The notes under the pieces are model-generated. The model saw only the letters and a program-made list of their open reading frames with translations, was not told where the DNA came from and did no database searches. From Novosphingopyxis sp965218915 (GTDB taxonomy: Bacteria; Pseudomonadota; Alphaproteobacteria; Sphingomonadales; Sphingomonadaceae), in the NCBI RefSeq assembly GCF_965218915.1, contig NZ_OZ244708.1, positions 1,860,001-1,924,000 on the forward strand: a stretch of DNA of 64,000 nt, written 5' to 3'. The position numbers were made by a program, and so were the translations under genes. Below, piece by piece: positions 34,160-43,340 of the stretch. Within the stretch, counting starts at the first letter, position 1. The number at the start of each line of letters is the position of its first letter.

Positions 34160-35539
34160 TCAATCCGCGAACAGCAGCACCGGGGTCTCGACCAGCTTCT
34201 TCAGCGCTTGTACAAAACTCGCCGCGTCCCAGCCGTCGACCACGCGGTGGTCGCAGCTGATCGACAGGTTCATCAGCTTGCGCGCTTCCAGCTCGCCGTC
34301 GATGATGACCGGGCGCTCGACGATCTTGTTCGGGCCGATGATCGCCACCTCCGGCTTGTTGATCACCGGCGTGGTGGCGATGCCGCCGAGCGGACCCAGC
34401 GACGTCACCGTCAGCGTCGCGCCCTGAAGCTCGTCCGCCTTGATGCTGCCGTCGCGCGCCGCGTTCGCCAGCCGCTCGATCTCGCTCGCCAGCTGCCAGA
34501 CATTGCGGTCCTGCGCGTCGCGGATCACTGGCACGGTCAGCCCCTTGTCGGTCTGCGCCGCCATGCCGAGATGGATCGCGCCGTGGCGGGTGACCACGCC
34601 TTCCTCGTCATCGTAGCGCGCGTTGATCATCGGAAATTGCGGAACGGTTTTGGCGATCGCCACGATCAGCAGCGGCAGCACGGTGAGCTTGGGTTTTGAC
34701 CCGCGCGTCGCGTTCAGATCGGCGCGGACATGCTCCAGCTCGGTCACGTCGATTTCCTCGACATAGGTGAAATGCGGGATCGAGCGCTTGGACGCGGCCA
34801 TGTTCTGCGCGATCTTGCGCCGCATCCCGATCACCTTGATCGCCTCGTCCTCGCGCTTCGCCGACGCACCGGCGGGACGATAGCCCTGCCCCGCACCATA
34901 GTTCAGATAGGCGTCCAGATCGCCGTGCCGGACATGCTCGCCCTGGCATTTCACATCGGCCAGATCGACGCCGAGCTCATCGGCGCGCTTGCGCACGGCT
35001 GGGGACGCGAGGACTTTGGCCGAACCCTTGCGCTCCTGCGAAGGCAGGAGCCCATCATCGGAGGTCACCTGCTGGGCTCCTGCCTTCGCAGGAGCGCGCG
35101 TTGTGTCATCATCCGCCTTAGGCCGAACCTCGTTCCGCGGCGTGCCGACTTCATTATCCTGCACGCCCGGCTGCTCAGCGGCAACCGTCGGCTCGTCCAT
35201 GCCCGGCCCCGCATCGGCGGCCTCGGCCACCCCCTCGCGGTCGGCCGGCTGCTCGGCCACGCGCTCGGCCGAGCCGTGGCCTTCATCCTCGACCTCGCCT
35301 TCGGTCTCGATCACCACCAGCATCGAACCGATCGACACCGTATCACCGGCCTCGCCCGCCATCTCGACGATCTTGCCGGTGGCCGGGGCTTCCATCTCGA
35401 CGGTGGCCTTGTCGGTCATCATATCGGCGATTTGCTGGTCTTCCTCGACCATGTCGCCCATCTTCACATGCCATTCGACGATTTCCGCCTCGGCGATGCC
35501 TTCGCCGATATCGGGCAGGTTGAACGTGTAACGTCCCAT
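34160..35539 (-). CDS. branched-chain 2-oxoacid dehydrogenase E2 (lipoyl acyltransferase)
   Basis: 459 aa. One N-terminal lipoyl domain with lipoylated lysine in MTDKATVEME (K44), an acidic linker (80-170), an E3/E1-binding domain (VLASPAVRKRADELGVDL onward, about 176-212) and a C-terminal acyltransferase domain ending in SCDHRVVDGWDAASF. Residues about 148-170 are encoded by a perfect inverted repeat, see separate entry. It is the third gene of the E1a-E1b-E2 set. E3 is not in the window. Branched-chain specificity is inferred from the E1 type; a pyruvate role cannot be excluded. Confidence 0.9.
   Translation of the reverse strand: MGRYTFNLPDIGEGIAEAEIVEWHVKMGDMVEEDQQIADMMTDKATVEMEAPATGKIVEMAGEAGDTVSIGSMLVVIETEGEVEDEGHGSAERVAEQPADREGVAEAADAGPGMDEPTVAAEQPGVQDNEVGTPRNEVRPKADDDTTRAPAKAGAQQVTSDDGLLPSQERKGSAKVLASPAVRKRADELGVDLADVKCQGEHVRHGDLDAYLNYGAGQGYRPAGASAKREDEAIKVIGMRRKIAQNMAASKRSIPHFTYVEEIDVTELEHVRADLNATRGSKPKLTVLPLLIVAIAKTVPQFPMINARYDDEEGVVTRHGAIHLGMAAQTDKGLTVPVIRDAQDRNVWQLASEIERLANAARDGSIKADELQGATLTVTSLGPLGGIATTPVINKPEVAIIGPNKIVERPVIIDGELEARKLMNLSISCDHRVVDGWDAASFVQALKKLVETPVLLFAD
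35031..35096. repeat. palindromic repeat inserted in frame inside the E2 gene
   Basis: Two 24-bp arms (35031-35054 and 35073-35096) are exact reverse complements, separated by 18 bases. The arms carry CTCCTGCGAAGGCAGGAG. The 66-bp unit keeps frame and encodes RAPAKAGAQQVTSDDGLLP and four more residues in the linker between the lipoyl and E3-binding domains. Such palindromes are normally intergenic. Confidence 0.9.
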
Positions 35540-35543
35540 CAGT

Positions 35544-36557
35544 TCAGTCCTTCATGATCTTGTCGAGCGCGTTGCCGATGCGGACCGGCCCCGGGAAATA
35601 GCCCCATTCGAGCGAGTGCGGATAGGGCGTGTCGAAGCCCGTCACGCGCTCGATCGGCGCTTCGAGATGATAGAAACAGCGTTCCTGCACGAGCGCGCTG
35701 AGTTCGGCGCCGAAGCCAGCGGTGCGCGTGGCCTCGTGGATGATCATGCAGCGGCCGGTCTTCTTCACCGATGTCTCGATCGCCGCGATATCGATCGGCA
35801 CGATCGAGCGCAGGTCGATCACCTCGGCGTCGATGCCATGCTCCTCGACCACGCCCAGCGCGACATGCACCATCGTGCCGTAGGCCAGGATGGTGAGATC
35901 GCCGCCCTCGCGCACCACATTCGCCTTGCCCAGCGGGATCCGGTAGATTTCCTCGGGCACGTCGGACGCGGGATGCTTGGCCCAGGGTTTTACGGGCCGG
36001 TCATAATAGCCGTCGAACGGACCGTTGTAGATGCGCTTGGGCTCGAAGAACATGACCGGATCGTTGTCCTCGATCGCCGAGATCAGCAGGCCCTTGGCGT
36101 CATAGGGCGTCGACGGGATCACGGTCTTGAGGCCCGAGACATGCGCGAAAATCGCTTCGGGCGACTGGCTGTGGGTCTGCCCGCCGAAAATGCCGCCGCC
36201 GAAGGGCGAGCGGATCGTCATCGAACTGGTGAACTCGCCCGCCGAGCGATAGCGCATGCGCGCCGCCTCGCTGATGATCTGGTCGAGGCCGGGATAGATA
36301 TAATCGGCGAACTGGATTTCGGGCACGGGCCGCATGCCGTAGGCCGCCATGCCGACGGCCACGCCGATGATGCCGCATTCCGAAATCGGCGTATCGAAGC
36401 AGCGCGTCTTGCCGTGCTTTTCCTGCAGGCCCGCGGTCGCGCGGAACACGCCGCCGAAAAAGCCCACATCCTCGCCCATGATGACGACATCGGGGTCGGC
36501 TGCCATCGCGCAATCGAGCGCGCTGTTGATCGCCTGGATCATGTTCATCTTCGGCAT
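35544..36557 (-). CDS. bkdB: branched-chain 2-oxoacid dehydrogenase E1 beta subunit
   Basis: 337 aa. It pairs with E1 alpha to form the thiamine-diphosphate active site. Conserved features include VVIMGEDVGFFGGVFRATAGL, FDTPISECGIIGVAVGMAAYG, and GGQTHSQSPEA. The ATG (MPKMNMIQAINSALD) overlaps the E1 alpha stop as TGATG, so the longer upstream frame is not used. Four bases separate it from E2. Confidence 0.93.
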   Translation of the reverse strand: MPKMNMIQAINSALDCAMAADPDVVIMGEDVGFFGGVFRATAGLQEKHGKTRCFDTPISECGIIGVAVGMAAYGMRPVPEIQFADYIYPGLDQIISEAARMRYRSAGEFTSSMTIRSPFGGGIFGGQTHSQSPEAIFAHVSGLKTVIPSTPYDAKGLLISAIEDNDPVMFFEPKRIYNGPFDGYYDRPVKPWAKHPASDVPEEIYRIPLGKANVVREGGDLTILAYGTMVHVALGVVEEHGIDAEVIDLRSIVPIDIAAIETSVKKTGRCMIIHEATRTAGFGAELSALVQERCFYHLEAPIERVTGFDTPYPHSLEWGYFPGPVRIGNALDKIMKD

Positions 36558-37849
36558 CACCCGTTCCCCCGCGGCAGGCCCTTGGGGAATTTCTCCTTGC
36601 GCTCCGCGATCGCCATTTCGGCCTGTTCCTTCAGGTGCCAGGGCATATCCTCGAACACGTCCTCGAACATGGTGCGGAACGGCTGGTGCATGCCGTGGCC
36701 GAGCACGCCGAGCTTTTCGGCCTCCTTGCCGGTGGCGCGCACGCTTTCGGCCAGCTCCTTGTCCTGCTCGGCATGGCGCTCTTCGTCCCAGATGCCCTTG
36801 GCGATGCAATGCCGCTTCAGCCGGTCGATCGGGTCGCCGAGCGGCCATTCCTCGCGCTCCTGCGCGCTGCGATAGCCGTTGGGATCGTCGGACGTGCTGT
36901 GCGCTTCGGAGCGATAGGTGAAATATTCGATGATCGTCGGGCCGTTGTTGGTCCGCGCGCGGTTCGCGGCCCACTGCGTGGCGGCATAGACCGCCAGCGC
37001 ATCATTGCCGTCGACCCGGAGCCCGGCAATGCCATAGCCCACGGCGCGCGCGGCGAAAGTGGTGCGCTCACCTCCGGCAAAGCCCGAAAAGCTGGAGATA
37101 GCCCATTGGTTGTTAACGATATTCATGATCACCGGCGCGTTGTACACCGCGGCAAAGGTGGCGGCGGAATGGAAATCGCCCTCGGCGGTCGAGCCCTCGC
37201 CGGTCCAGGCCGCGGCGATCCGCGTGTCGCCCTTCGCCGCGCTCGCCATCGCCCAGCCCACGGCCTGCGGATATTGCGTCGCCAGATTGCCCGAGACGGT
37301 GAAGAAGCCGTCTTCGCGCGAGCAATACATGATCGGCAGTTGGCGGCCCTTCAGCTTGTCACCGCTGTTCGAGAAGATCTGGTTCATCATCTCGATCATC
37401 GGATAGCCGCGCGCGAACAATATGCCTTGCTGGCGGTAGCTGGGGAAACACATGTCCTCGCGGTCCAGCGCAAAGGCGGCAGCGACCGAGGTCGCCTCTT
37501 CGCCGGTGCATTTCATGTAGAAGCTGGTCTTGCCTTGCCGCTGCGCGCGGAACATACGCTCGTCGAACGCGCGCGTAAGAGCCATCGTCCGCAGCATTTC
37601 GAGCAGCTGCTCGTCGGATAGGCGCGGGTCCCAGGGGCCGACCGCCCGATAATCGTCGTCGAGCACGCGCACCAGCCCATAGGCCAGATCGCGCATGTCG
37701 TCCGGCGCGGCGGATTCGTCCGGGCGCGGCGTAACGCCGGCGTCCGGAATGCCGAGCCCGCTGAAATCGGCGGTGTCGCCGGGGCGGAATTTCGGCTCCG
37801 GCACATGCAGCTTAAGCGGCGGAAGATTGGATTTATCGGGCGCAGCCAT
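36557..37849 (-). CDS. bkdA: branched-chain 2-oxoacid dehydrogenase E1 alpha subunit
   Basis: 430 aa. The N-terminal extension (LPPLKLHVPEPKFRPGD) and total length are typical of BCKDH-type rather than PDH-type E1 alpha. The TPP motif runs from GEGSTAEGDFHSA to NIVNNQWAIS. The phosphorylation-loop-like region YRSEAHSTSDDPNGYR is conserved. The ATG (MAAPDKSNLPPL) is taken as start; an upstream in-frame extension to 37903 is possible but not conserved-looking. Confidence 0.92.
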   Translation of the reverse strand: MAAPDKSNLPPLKLHVPEPKFRPGDTADFSGLGIPDAGVTPRPDESAAPDDMRDLAYGLVRVLDDDYRAVGPWDPRLSDEQLLEMLRTMALTRAFDERMFRAQRQGKTSFYMKCTGEEATSVAAAFALDREDMCFPSYRQQGILFARGYPMIEMMNQIFSNSGDKLKGRQLPIMYCSREDGFFTVSGNLATQYPQAVGWAMASAAKGDTRIAAAWTGEGSTAEGDFHSAATFAAVYNAPVIMNIVNNQWAISSFSGFAGGERTTFAARAVGYGIAGLRVDGNDALAVYAATQWAANRARTNNGPTIIEYFTYRSEAHSTSDDPNGYRSAQEREEWPLGDPIDRLKRHCIAKGIWDEERHAEQDKELAESVRATGKEAEKLGVLGHGMHQPFRTMFEDVFEDMPWHLKEQAEMAIAERKEKFPKGLPRGNG

Positions 37850-37972
37850 CTCGTTCGAAGCTCTCTCCTCGGCGGCGGATGGACTCCGCTGCTCCAATAG
37901 CAATATTGCCGTGCCCTATTATTTTGTTGCCCAATGCGCAAGCATCGGCGCGGGCCGGGGCGGCGCGGTCGT

Positions 37973-38899
37973 TCAGACAGCGACAGGCGCGCGGATATGT
38001 TCCTGCGGCGCATAGTCGATCACCGAAAAATCCTCGATGGAGTAATCACAGATGCTGCCCGGCTTGCGGCCGATCACCAGACGCGGCGCGCCCGACGGTG
38101 TGCGCGACAATTGCTCCTCCACCAGCTCGGCATGGTTGAGATAGAGATGCACGTCGCCGCCGTTCCAGACGATTTCGCCGGGTTCCAGCCCGGTCTGCTG
38201 CGCCAGCATCCGCGTGAACAGCGCCAGCGAAAAAATGTTGAAGGCAAAGCCCAGACCCAGATCGCAGCTGCGCTGGTAGAGCAGACCCGACAGCTTCCCG
38301 TCCGCAACATAGAATTGATAGGTTTTGTGACAGGGCGGCAGCGCCATCGCGCCCAGTTCGGCGACGTTCCACCCCTCGACGATATGCCGCCGGGAACCGG
38401 GATTGTTTGTCAGGCTGTCGATCAGCTCGGCGATCTGATCGTGCCCCCGTTCGCGGCGCCGATAAAGCCCTTCGCCCGCCGCTTCGTAGATCGGCCAGTC
38501 GGTCCATTGCTTGCCGTATACCGGTCCAAGATCGCCCCATCGCTCTGCGAACTGGGCATCCTCCACGATCCGCGCCTCGAACGTCTCCTGCGCGATATCC
38601 TCACCGGTCTCGCGGCGATAGCGGTCGAGCGGCCAGTCGGTCCAGATCCGCACCTTTTGCTCGAGCAGCGGCCGGATATTGGTGCCACCTGCCAAGAACC
38701 ACAGAAACTCGCGTGCCGCGGTCTTCCAGTAGACGCGCTTGGTGGTGAGCAAGGGCACCGCATCATCCTTCAGCGAAAACCGCATGGCCGCCCCGAACAC
38801 CGCGCGCGTACCGACACCGGTGCGGTCTCTGCGCTCATCGCCCTCGCTCCAGATGCGCCGCATCAGGTCCAGATATTGTGTCTCGTAATGCTCGCTCAT
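37973..38899 (-). CDS. thyA: thymidylate synthase
   Basis: 308 aa, longer than the 264 aa of E. coli because of an insert in the small variable domain (FEARIVEDAQFAERWGDLGP region), as in other long ThyA proteins. The catalytic cysteine is in LPPCHKTYQFYV. Folate and dUMP contacts RRHIVEGWN, RSCDLGLGFAFNI and HLYLNHAELV are present. It makes dTMP from dUMP. It is monocistronic, with tRNA-Pro divergent from it. Confidence 0.96.
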   Translation of the reverse strand: MSEHYETQYLDLMRRIWSEGDERRDRTGVGTRAVFGAAMRFSLKDDAVPLLTTKRVYWKTAAREFLWFLAGGTNIRPLLEQKVRIWTDWPLDRYRRETGEDIAQETFEARIVEDAQFAERWGDLGPVYGKQWTDWPIYEAAGEGLYRRRERGHDQIAELIDSLTNNPGSRRHIVEGWNVAELGAMALPPCHKTYQFYVADGKLSGLLYQRSCDLGLGFAFNIFSLALFTRMLAQQTGLEPGEIVWNGGDVHLYLNHAELVEEQLSRTPSGAPRLVIGRKPGSICDYSIEDFSVIDYAPQEHIRAPVAV

Positions 38900-39043
38900 C
38901 AGCGGGATGCTAGGCAGTTTCGGCCCCCGGCTCAAGCGGCCAGGCGCGATCACCGCAAACCCCACGCTTTATGGTTGAAAGCCCCGAAACAGCCCCCTAT
39001 AGGGCACGCCTGCCTCGCGCCGGAGCCAAGTCTCCGGCTCGGT

Positions 39044-39120
39044 CGGGGAGTAGCTCAGCCTGGTAGAGCACTGTCTTCGGGAGGCAGGGGCCGGAGGTTC
39101 GAATCCTCTCTCCCCGACCA
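39044..39120 (+). tRNA. tRNA-Pro (anticodon CGG)
   Basis: 77 nt with encoded CCA. Acceptor stem CGGGGAG/CTCCCCG is fully paired. The D-arm is TAGCTCAGCCTGGTAGAGC, the anticodon loop TTCGGGA (CGG) and the T-arm CGGAGGTTCGAATCCTC. It sits at the border between housekeeping genes and the accessory oxidation cluster, but no integrase or repeated tRNA end was noticed. Confidence 0.97.
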
Positions 39121-39267
39121 TCCTAATGGTTTTTGCAAGATAAACCGCAAAGCTCCGTTATGTTCCTCAAGCAATGGCAGTTCACCAGGAAACATTCGCC
39201 ATCGCTATTGGTCAGCATCTTAGCCTCGCTCGCCTCGCAATCAGAATGCCAGCGAGGCTCTTTCCGT

Positions 39268-39771
39268 TCACGTTTTCGCGATTGACGCTTCCGACCGAGC
39301 AGCGAACAATATCCAGATCGACACCGCGAGCAGGACGACATCCTTTAACAGAAATTGTCCCGGAAAAGCGGAAATTGCCAGCGGATTGTCGAAGCCGGGC
39401 TGTACCACGCCCGGGGTGGTGAACATGAACGTGATGGTGATGAGAAAACAGATCGTCGCCATCGCCCCGCCAATCGAGGCGATTCTGGCGTTGAACGGGC
39501 GCGCGGCGAGCAGCAGGCCGGTCAAAATCTCGTATACCCCGAGCATCCGCGCCGTACCGGGAATACCGAACAGGCCGTGCCACCAACCGACGAGCGGGCT
39601 GTTCATGACGAGCGGCGCGATCCCGGCGGCCTCATATTGGGTGAATTTCAGGAATCCGAACCACAAGAAGATGAGCGCAAGCGCATAGGTAACCAGCAAT
39701 GCGCCCGCCGATGGGGTGGTATAACGGTCGTAGAACCGTTCGTCGCGGACCGTGGTTTCTGTTCTGGCCAT
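39268..39771 (-). CDS. DUF417 (YkgB/RclC) family membrane protein
   Basis: 167 aa with four membrane helices. Family landmarks are FGFLKFTQYEAAGIAPLVMNSPLVGW, GVYEILTGLLLAARPFNARIASIGG and the FTTPG / GQFLLKDVVLL end. Relatives in enterobacteria (RclC) are induced by reactive chlorine. DoxX-like fold, exact function unknown. It follows the fasciclin gene by 15 bases and is probably in one unit with it. Confidence 0.87.
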   Translation of the reverse strand: MARTETTVRDERFYDRYTTPSAGALLVTYALALIFLWFGFLKFTQYEAAGIAPLVMNSPLVGWWHGLFGIPGTARMLGVYEILTGLLLAARPFNARIASIGGAMATICFLITITFMFTTPGVVQPGFDNPLAISAFPGQFLLKDVVLLAVSIWILFAARSEASIAKT

Positions 39772-39786
39772 GATACGGCTCCTTTC

Positions 39787-40308
39787 CTACAGGCGTGGCT
39801 GGATCGGCATCGGCGGGACGAGCACCGCGTCGATGACATAGATCAGACCGTTATCGACTTTCATCGGCCCCTTGATCACATGGGCGCCGTTGACGGTCAG
39901 TTGCCCGCCCTCCCGTTTGATCACCAGCGGCATGCCGTTCATGGCGGGAACGGCGACGGCGGGCGCCTTCGTCAGACCTTTGTCGATATCCTTCGTGGTC
40001 ACCAATCCGGCGACGGCGTGGTTGCCCACGGTGATCTTGAGCTTGGTGCGGTTGGCCGGCTTCATCAGATCGTCGAGCATCCCCTTCGGCACCTTGGCGA
40101 AGGCGGCGTCGTTGGGCGCGAACACGGTGATCGGACCGGGCGTTTCAAGCCAAGGAGCCGCGCGTGCGGCCTTGCCGGCCTTGAGCAACATGGTGAAGTG
40201 GCCATCGGCTTTCGCGGTTTGCACTATATTGCCGGCATAGACGGCAGCCGGCAATGCGGCCGCGACGGCCAACGCCAACAAGCCGGCACGCAAGGAAATC
40301 GGTTTCAA
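39787..40308 (-). CDS. secreted fasciclin (FAS1) domain protein
   Basis: 173 aa. Signal peptide (LRAGLLALAVAAALPAAVYA) then a single FAS1 domain with the H1 and H2 boxes visible as ITVFAPNDAAFAKVP and NGLIYVIDAVLVPP. FAS1 proteins act in adhesion or matrix binding; in alphaproteobacteria many are stress-induced. The start is TTG preceded by GGGAGA six bases upstream. Confidence 0.9.
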   Translation of the reverse strand: MKPISLRAGLLALAVAAALPAAVYAGNIVQTAKADGHFTMLLKAGKAARAAPWLETPGPITVFAPNDAAFAKVPKGMLDDLMKPANRTKLKITVGNHAVAGLVTTKDIDKGLTKAPAVAVPAMNGMPLVIKREGGQLTVNGAHVIKGPMKVDNGLIYVIDAVLVPPMPIQPRL

Positions 40309-40547
40309 CAGCTGTCTCCCGTTTGGTTTTCGTTCCGCAACAACGGAGACATCCTATAAACGAGCCGCAAAAGAACCCTATATTGCGAATTGTCATTCAA
40401 TTCGCGCAGAATTCATCAACACACAGCAGGATTCTGCTACATCATGGTGTTCCCGCATGGACCCAACCAGCGTTTCGAGCCGTTCAGCTTTCCATAGATG
40501 GCCAAGTTTAGTGGGCATTTCTTTTCAGCCTCGATCCGGAGATCATT

Positions 40548-41324
40548 ATGGCAAAGCTAAACAATCATATTGCGGTGGTGACCGGGGCAAGTTCGGGCAT
40601 CGGAAAAGCGATCGCCGAACTGTTTGCCAGGAAAGGGGCTGCAGTGGTGGTGGTTCATCACGATCATCCCGAGGATGCCGATGCGATCGTGGAAGCAATC
40701 ATCAAAACCGGCGGGCGCGCAATCGCGGTCGCCGCGGACGTGCGCTGCGAAGACCAGGTCGACGGTGTGTTCGAGAAAACGCAGGCCAAGTTCGGTACGC
40801 CGACGATCCTGGTCAACGCCGCCGGCGTCGATGCTGCGGGCATCGCCGTCGCCGATATGGAGCGCGATCATTTCGAGATGGTGTTGCAGACCAATCTGGT
40901 CGGACCGTTCCTGTTCTGCCGCGCTTTCGTGCGCGGTGCGAAGGCCTCCAAATCGCGCGGCAAGATCATCAACATCTCGTCGGTGCATGAGGACATTCCG
41001 CGCGCGGGGGCGGCAGACTATTGCGCCTCGAAGGGCGGGCTCAGAAATCTGACCCGCTGCCTCGCGCTCGAACTCGCCGAGCACGGAATTACGGTGAACA
41101 ATCTCGCGCCGGGCATGATCCTGACGCCCATGAACCAGGATGCGATCGACGATCCAGGGGTGCGCGAGGAACAGGTTCGGAGCATCCCGATGAAACGCGC
41201 CGGCAGGCCCGAGGAGGTGGCCGAGCTCGCGCTCTACCTCGCGTCGGATGCTTCCGAATACGCCACCGGCGCCACCTTCACCCTGGACGGCGGGTTGCAG
41301 ATCAATCTCGGGCAAGGCGCCTGA
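40548..41324 (+). CDS. SDR family oxidoreductase, glucose 1-dehydrogenase-like (copy A)
   Basis: 258 aa classical short-chain dehydrogenase. It has TGASSGIG for NAD(P) binding, NAAG, and the catalytic Ser-Tyr-Lys set in ISSVHEDIPRAGAADYCASKG, a form typical of glucose 1-dehydrogenases. The substrate is inferred only by that likeness. The stop overlaps the propeller gene as TGATG. A second SDR in the same arrangement lies at 46578. Confidence 0.88.
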   Translation: MAKLNNHIAVVTGASSGIGKAIAELFARKGAAVVVVHHDHPEDADAIVEAIIKTGGRAIAVAADVRCEDQVDGVFEKTQAKFGTPTILVNAAGVDAAGIAVADMERDHFEMVLQTNLVGPFLFCRAFVRGAKASKSRGKIINISSVHEDIPRAGAADYCASKGGLRNLTRCLALELAEHGITVNNLAPGMILTPMNQDAIDDPGVREEQVRSIPMKRAGRPEEVAELALYLASDASEYATGATFTLDGGLQINLGQGA

Positions 41325-42220
41325 TGGCGGGCTGGGAACTGGTCTCGGCCGAGCCGCTGACGATGCATCGGACCAATCGGCTGGCGAATATGTATGTGCT
41401 TAGCCCCTATGTCTGGCGTGACGGCGATGCGTTTCATATATTTGTTCGAGCGGTCCCGCGGCGCGACGACGAGCCGCGCCTGAAAATGGCGGAAATCTGG
41501 CACGGCGTGTCCACGGACGGACATCATTTCGACATGGACGTGGCGCCGACGATCTTCCCCGGTCCGGATCTCGTCGATCTCGACGGGTGCGAGGACCCGA
41601 CCGTGCATGTCGAAGGCGGGACGGTACGCGTGTGGTACACCGGCTACAACCAACAGCAGCAGACCGGACGGCTGCTGCTAGCGCGGGGCCCCGATTGCAG
41701 CCGTATCGCCAAGGCGGGCCTGGCGATCGATTCGACGCCCGATTTCACCAATCCCAAGGAAGCTGCGATTGCCGCGATCAGCGACTGCCGGTGGCGGATG
41801 TATTTCGAATATGTGCACAAGGATGCCTCGTTGATCGGCCAGGCGGAAACCGACGACCTCGACGGGATATGGCGCGACATCGCCGCTTCGCCGATCGTTC
41901 CCAGGGCCGATAGCTGGGACTGCTGGCATCTCAGCCCGGGTCCGATCGTCGGGGAGGGCAAGCGGCGACCGACGATGTTCTACAATGGCGCGACGCGCGA
42001 CGCGAAATGGCGAATCGGCTGGGCGACGTTCGACCGGCATCTGACCCAATTGACCGACCGTTGCGAGGAACCGCTGATCGCGCCCGACAAGCCGCTGACC
42101 GGCGGTGCGACCGATATCGCCTTCGTCGCCTCGGCGATCGAGCATGACGACGCGGTGCTGCTCTATTATTCGCAGTCGGACCGGGATCTGCGGGTGGCGA
42201 CCGTGAGGCGGACCAAATGA
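41324..42220 (+). CDS. GH130/GH43-like five-bladed propeller glycosidase or phosphorylase (copy A)
   Basis: 298 aa, no signal peptide, so cytoplasmic. Repeating blade motifs and the acidic sequence DGCEDPTVHVEGG followed by VWYTGYN resemble the GH130 (mannoside phosphorylase) and related propeller clans, where the Glu-Asp-Pro motif holds the catalytic acid. Conversion of a mannosyl or glucosyl glycoside is a guess. It is coupled to the SDR upstream and has a same-length paralogue at 47357. Confidence 0.72.
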   Translation: MAGWELVSAEPLTMHRTNRLANMYVLSPYVWRDGDAFHIFVRAVPRRDDEPRLKMAEIWHGVSTDGHHFDMDVAPTIFPGPDLVDLDGCEDPTVHVEGGTVRVWYTGYNQQQQTGRLLLARGPDCSRIAKAGLAIDSTPDFTNPKEAAIAAISDCRWRMYFEYVHKDASLIGQAETDDLDGIWRDIAASPIVPRADSWDCWHLSPGPIVGEGKRRPTMFYNGATRDAKWRIGWATFDRHLTQLTDRCEEPLIAPDKPLTGGATDIAFVASAIEHDDAVLLYYSQSDRDLRVATVRRTK

Positions 42221-42286
42221 GCACCGCGCATGTTCCCTGCTATTTCGCCGCGCCCAATGCGTCGAGGACACGCCCGGCGCCGCATC

Positions 42287-43180
42287 TCAATAGCGATCGC
42301 GGTAGCGGCTTGGCGTCGAACCGGTGTGCTGGCGAAAGACCCGTGAAAACTGACTGAGACTGGTAAAGCCGCAGCGCAGCGCAATATCGCTTATCGCCAA
42401 TCCGCTCGTGGCGAGCAAAGGCTTGGCGGCGGCGATTCTGCGCTCCACCAAATAGGCGTAGGGCGGACGTCCCGTGGATTGCCGGAACGCCCGGCTGAAA
42501 TGATACGGGCTGACGCCGCTCGCCGCGGCGATTTCGGCGACCCCGATCGCAGCGGCTAAATTGCCTTCGATGAAGTCGATCGCGCGGCGGAGCCGAAACG
42601 GCGCCAACGCGTGTCGCGCGCGCCCAATCGCCGTGCCCACATCGGAATGAAGACCGACGATGCGAGACAATAGCAGATGCATGATTTCGCCCAGATAGAC
42701 GCAATCGCTATCGGCGTGATCGAACTCGTCGATCAATGTCAGAGACAGCGAGATCACCAGCGGATCGGTTTTTCCCAGCGTTTCGCACAAACTGATCCGC
42801 GCGGGATCGCGATCGAACGTTTCGCCGATCACGCGATCGAGCGATGTCGGCTTGATGTAAATATGCGCGAAATCGATCGGCCCATGGGTCACCCACCGGA
42901 ACGATGCCCCCGCCGGCACCACGCTATAGGCACCGCTGCCGATGTCGCACGAGAGCGACTGGCCTTCGCCTTTTCGGAATAGGCGCTTCGGGCCACCCAG
43001 ATGAATCGAGATGAAATGGTGGTCGAGAGCAGCTTGATCGATCTCGGGATCGATCGCCTGCCACCGGCGGACCAGCCCGGGCACGCCGGCTTCGATCGTC
43101 CGATCGAATACCGGCGCTCCCGAAAGCGTCTCGCCCCAGGATTGGGGGGACAAAATCGACGGCGTGGCGGCTTGTATCAT
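42287..43180 (-). CDS. AraC family transcriptional regulator
   Basis: 297 aa. An N-terminal ligand or dimerisation region of about 190 residues with a cupin-like stretch precedes a C-terminal double helix-turn-helix (IGVAEIAAASGVSPYHFSRAFRQSTG and ISDIALRCGFTSLSQFSRVFRQHTGSTPSRYR). It lies between the first SDR-propeller pair and the lactonase gene and probably regulates this cluster; that is inference from position. No operator was identified. Confidence 0.9.
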   Translation of the reverse strand: MIQAATPSILSPQSWGETLSGAPVFDRTIEAGVPGLVRRWQAIDPEIDQAALDHHFISIHLGGPKRLFRKGEGQSLSCDIGSGAYSVVPAGASFRWVTHGPIDFAHIYIKPTSLDRVIGETFDRDPARISLCETLGKTDPLVISLSLTLIDEFDHADSDCVYLGEIMHLLLSRIVGLHSDVGTAIGRARHALAPFRLRRAIDFIEGNLAAAIGVAEIAAASGVSPYHFSRAFRQSTGRPPYAYLVERRIAAAKPLLATSGLAISDIALRCGFTSLSQFSRVFRQHTGSTPSRYRDRY

Positions 43181-43340
43181 CTCGCTCCGATCATCGGCAT
43201 GAAACCGTTTCGCAGGAAATCTCTACTCCGTTACAAGCTGTGACGTTTCGGACCCTCTTCGACCGTGCCCGTCTCGTCCAAACAATGCCTGATGCGGCCT
43301 GTCCGACGACAAGGCAATAGTCCTGTCCCCGATCTTGAAA

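Noticed and set aside
39123..39341. 72-aa minus-strand frame between tRNA-Pro and the DUF417 gene
   Set aside because: Overlaps the end of the DUF417 gene in another frame, has no ribosome binding site, and its residues look random.
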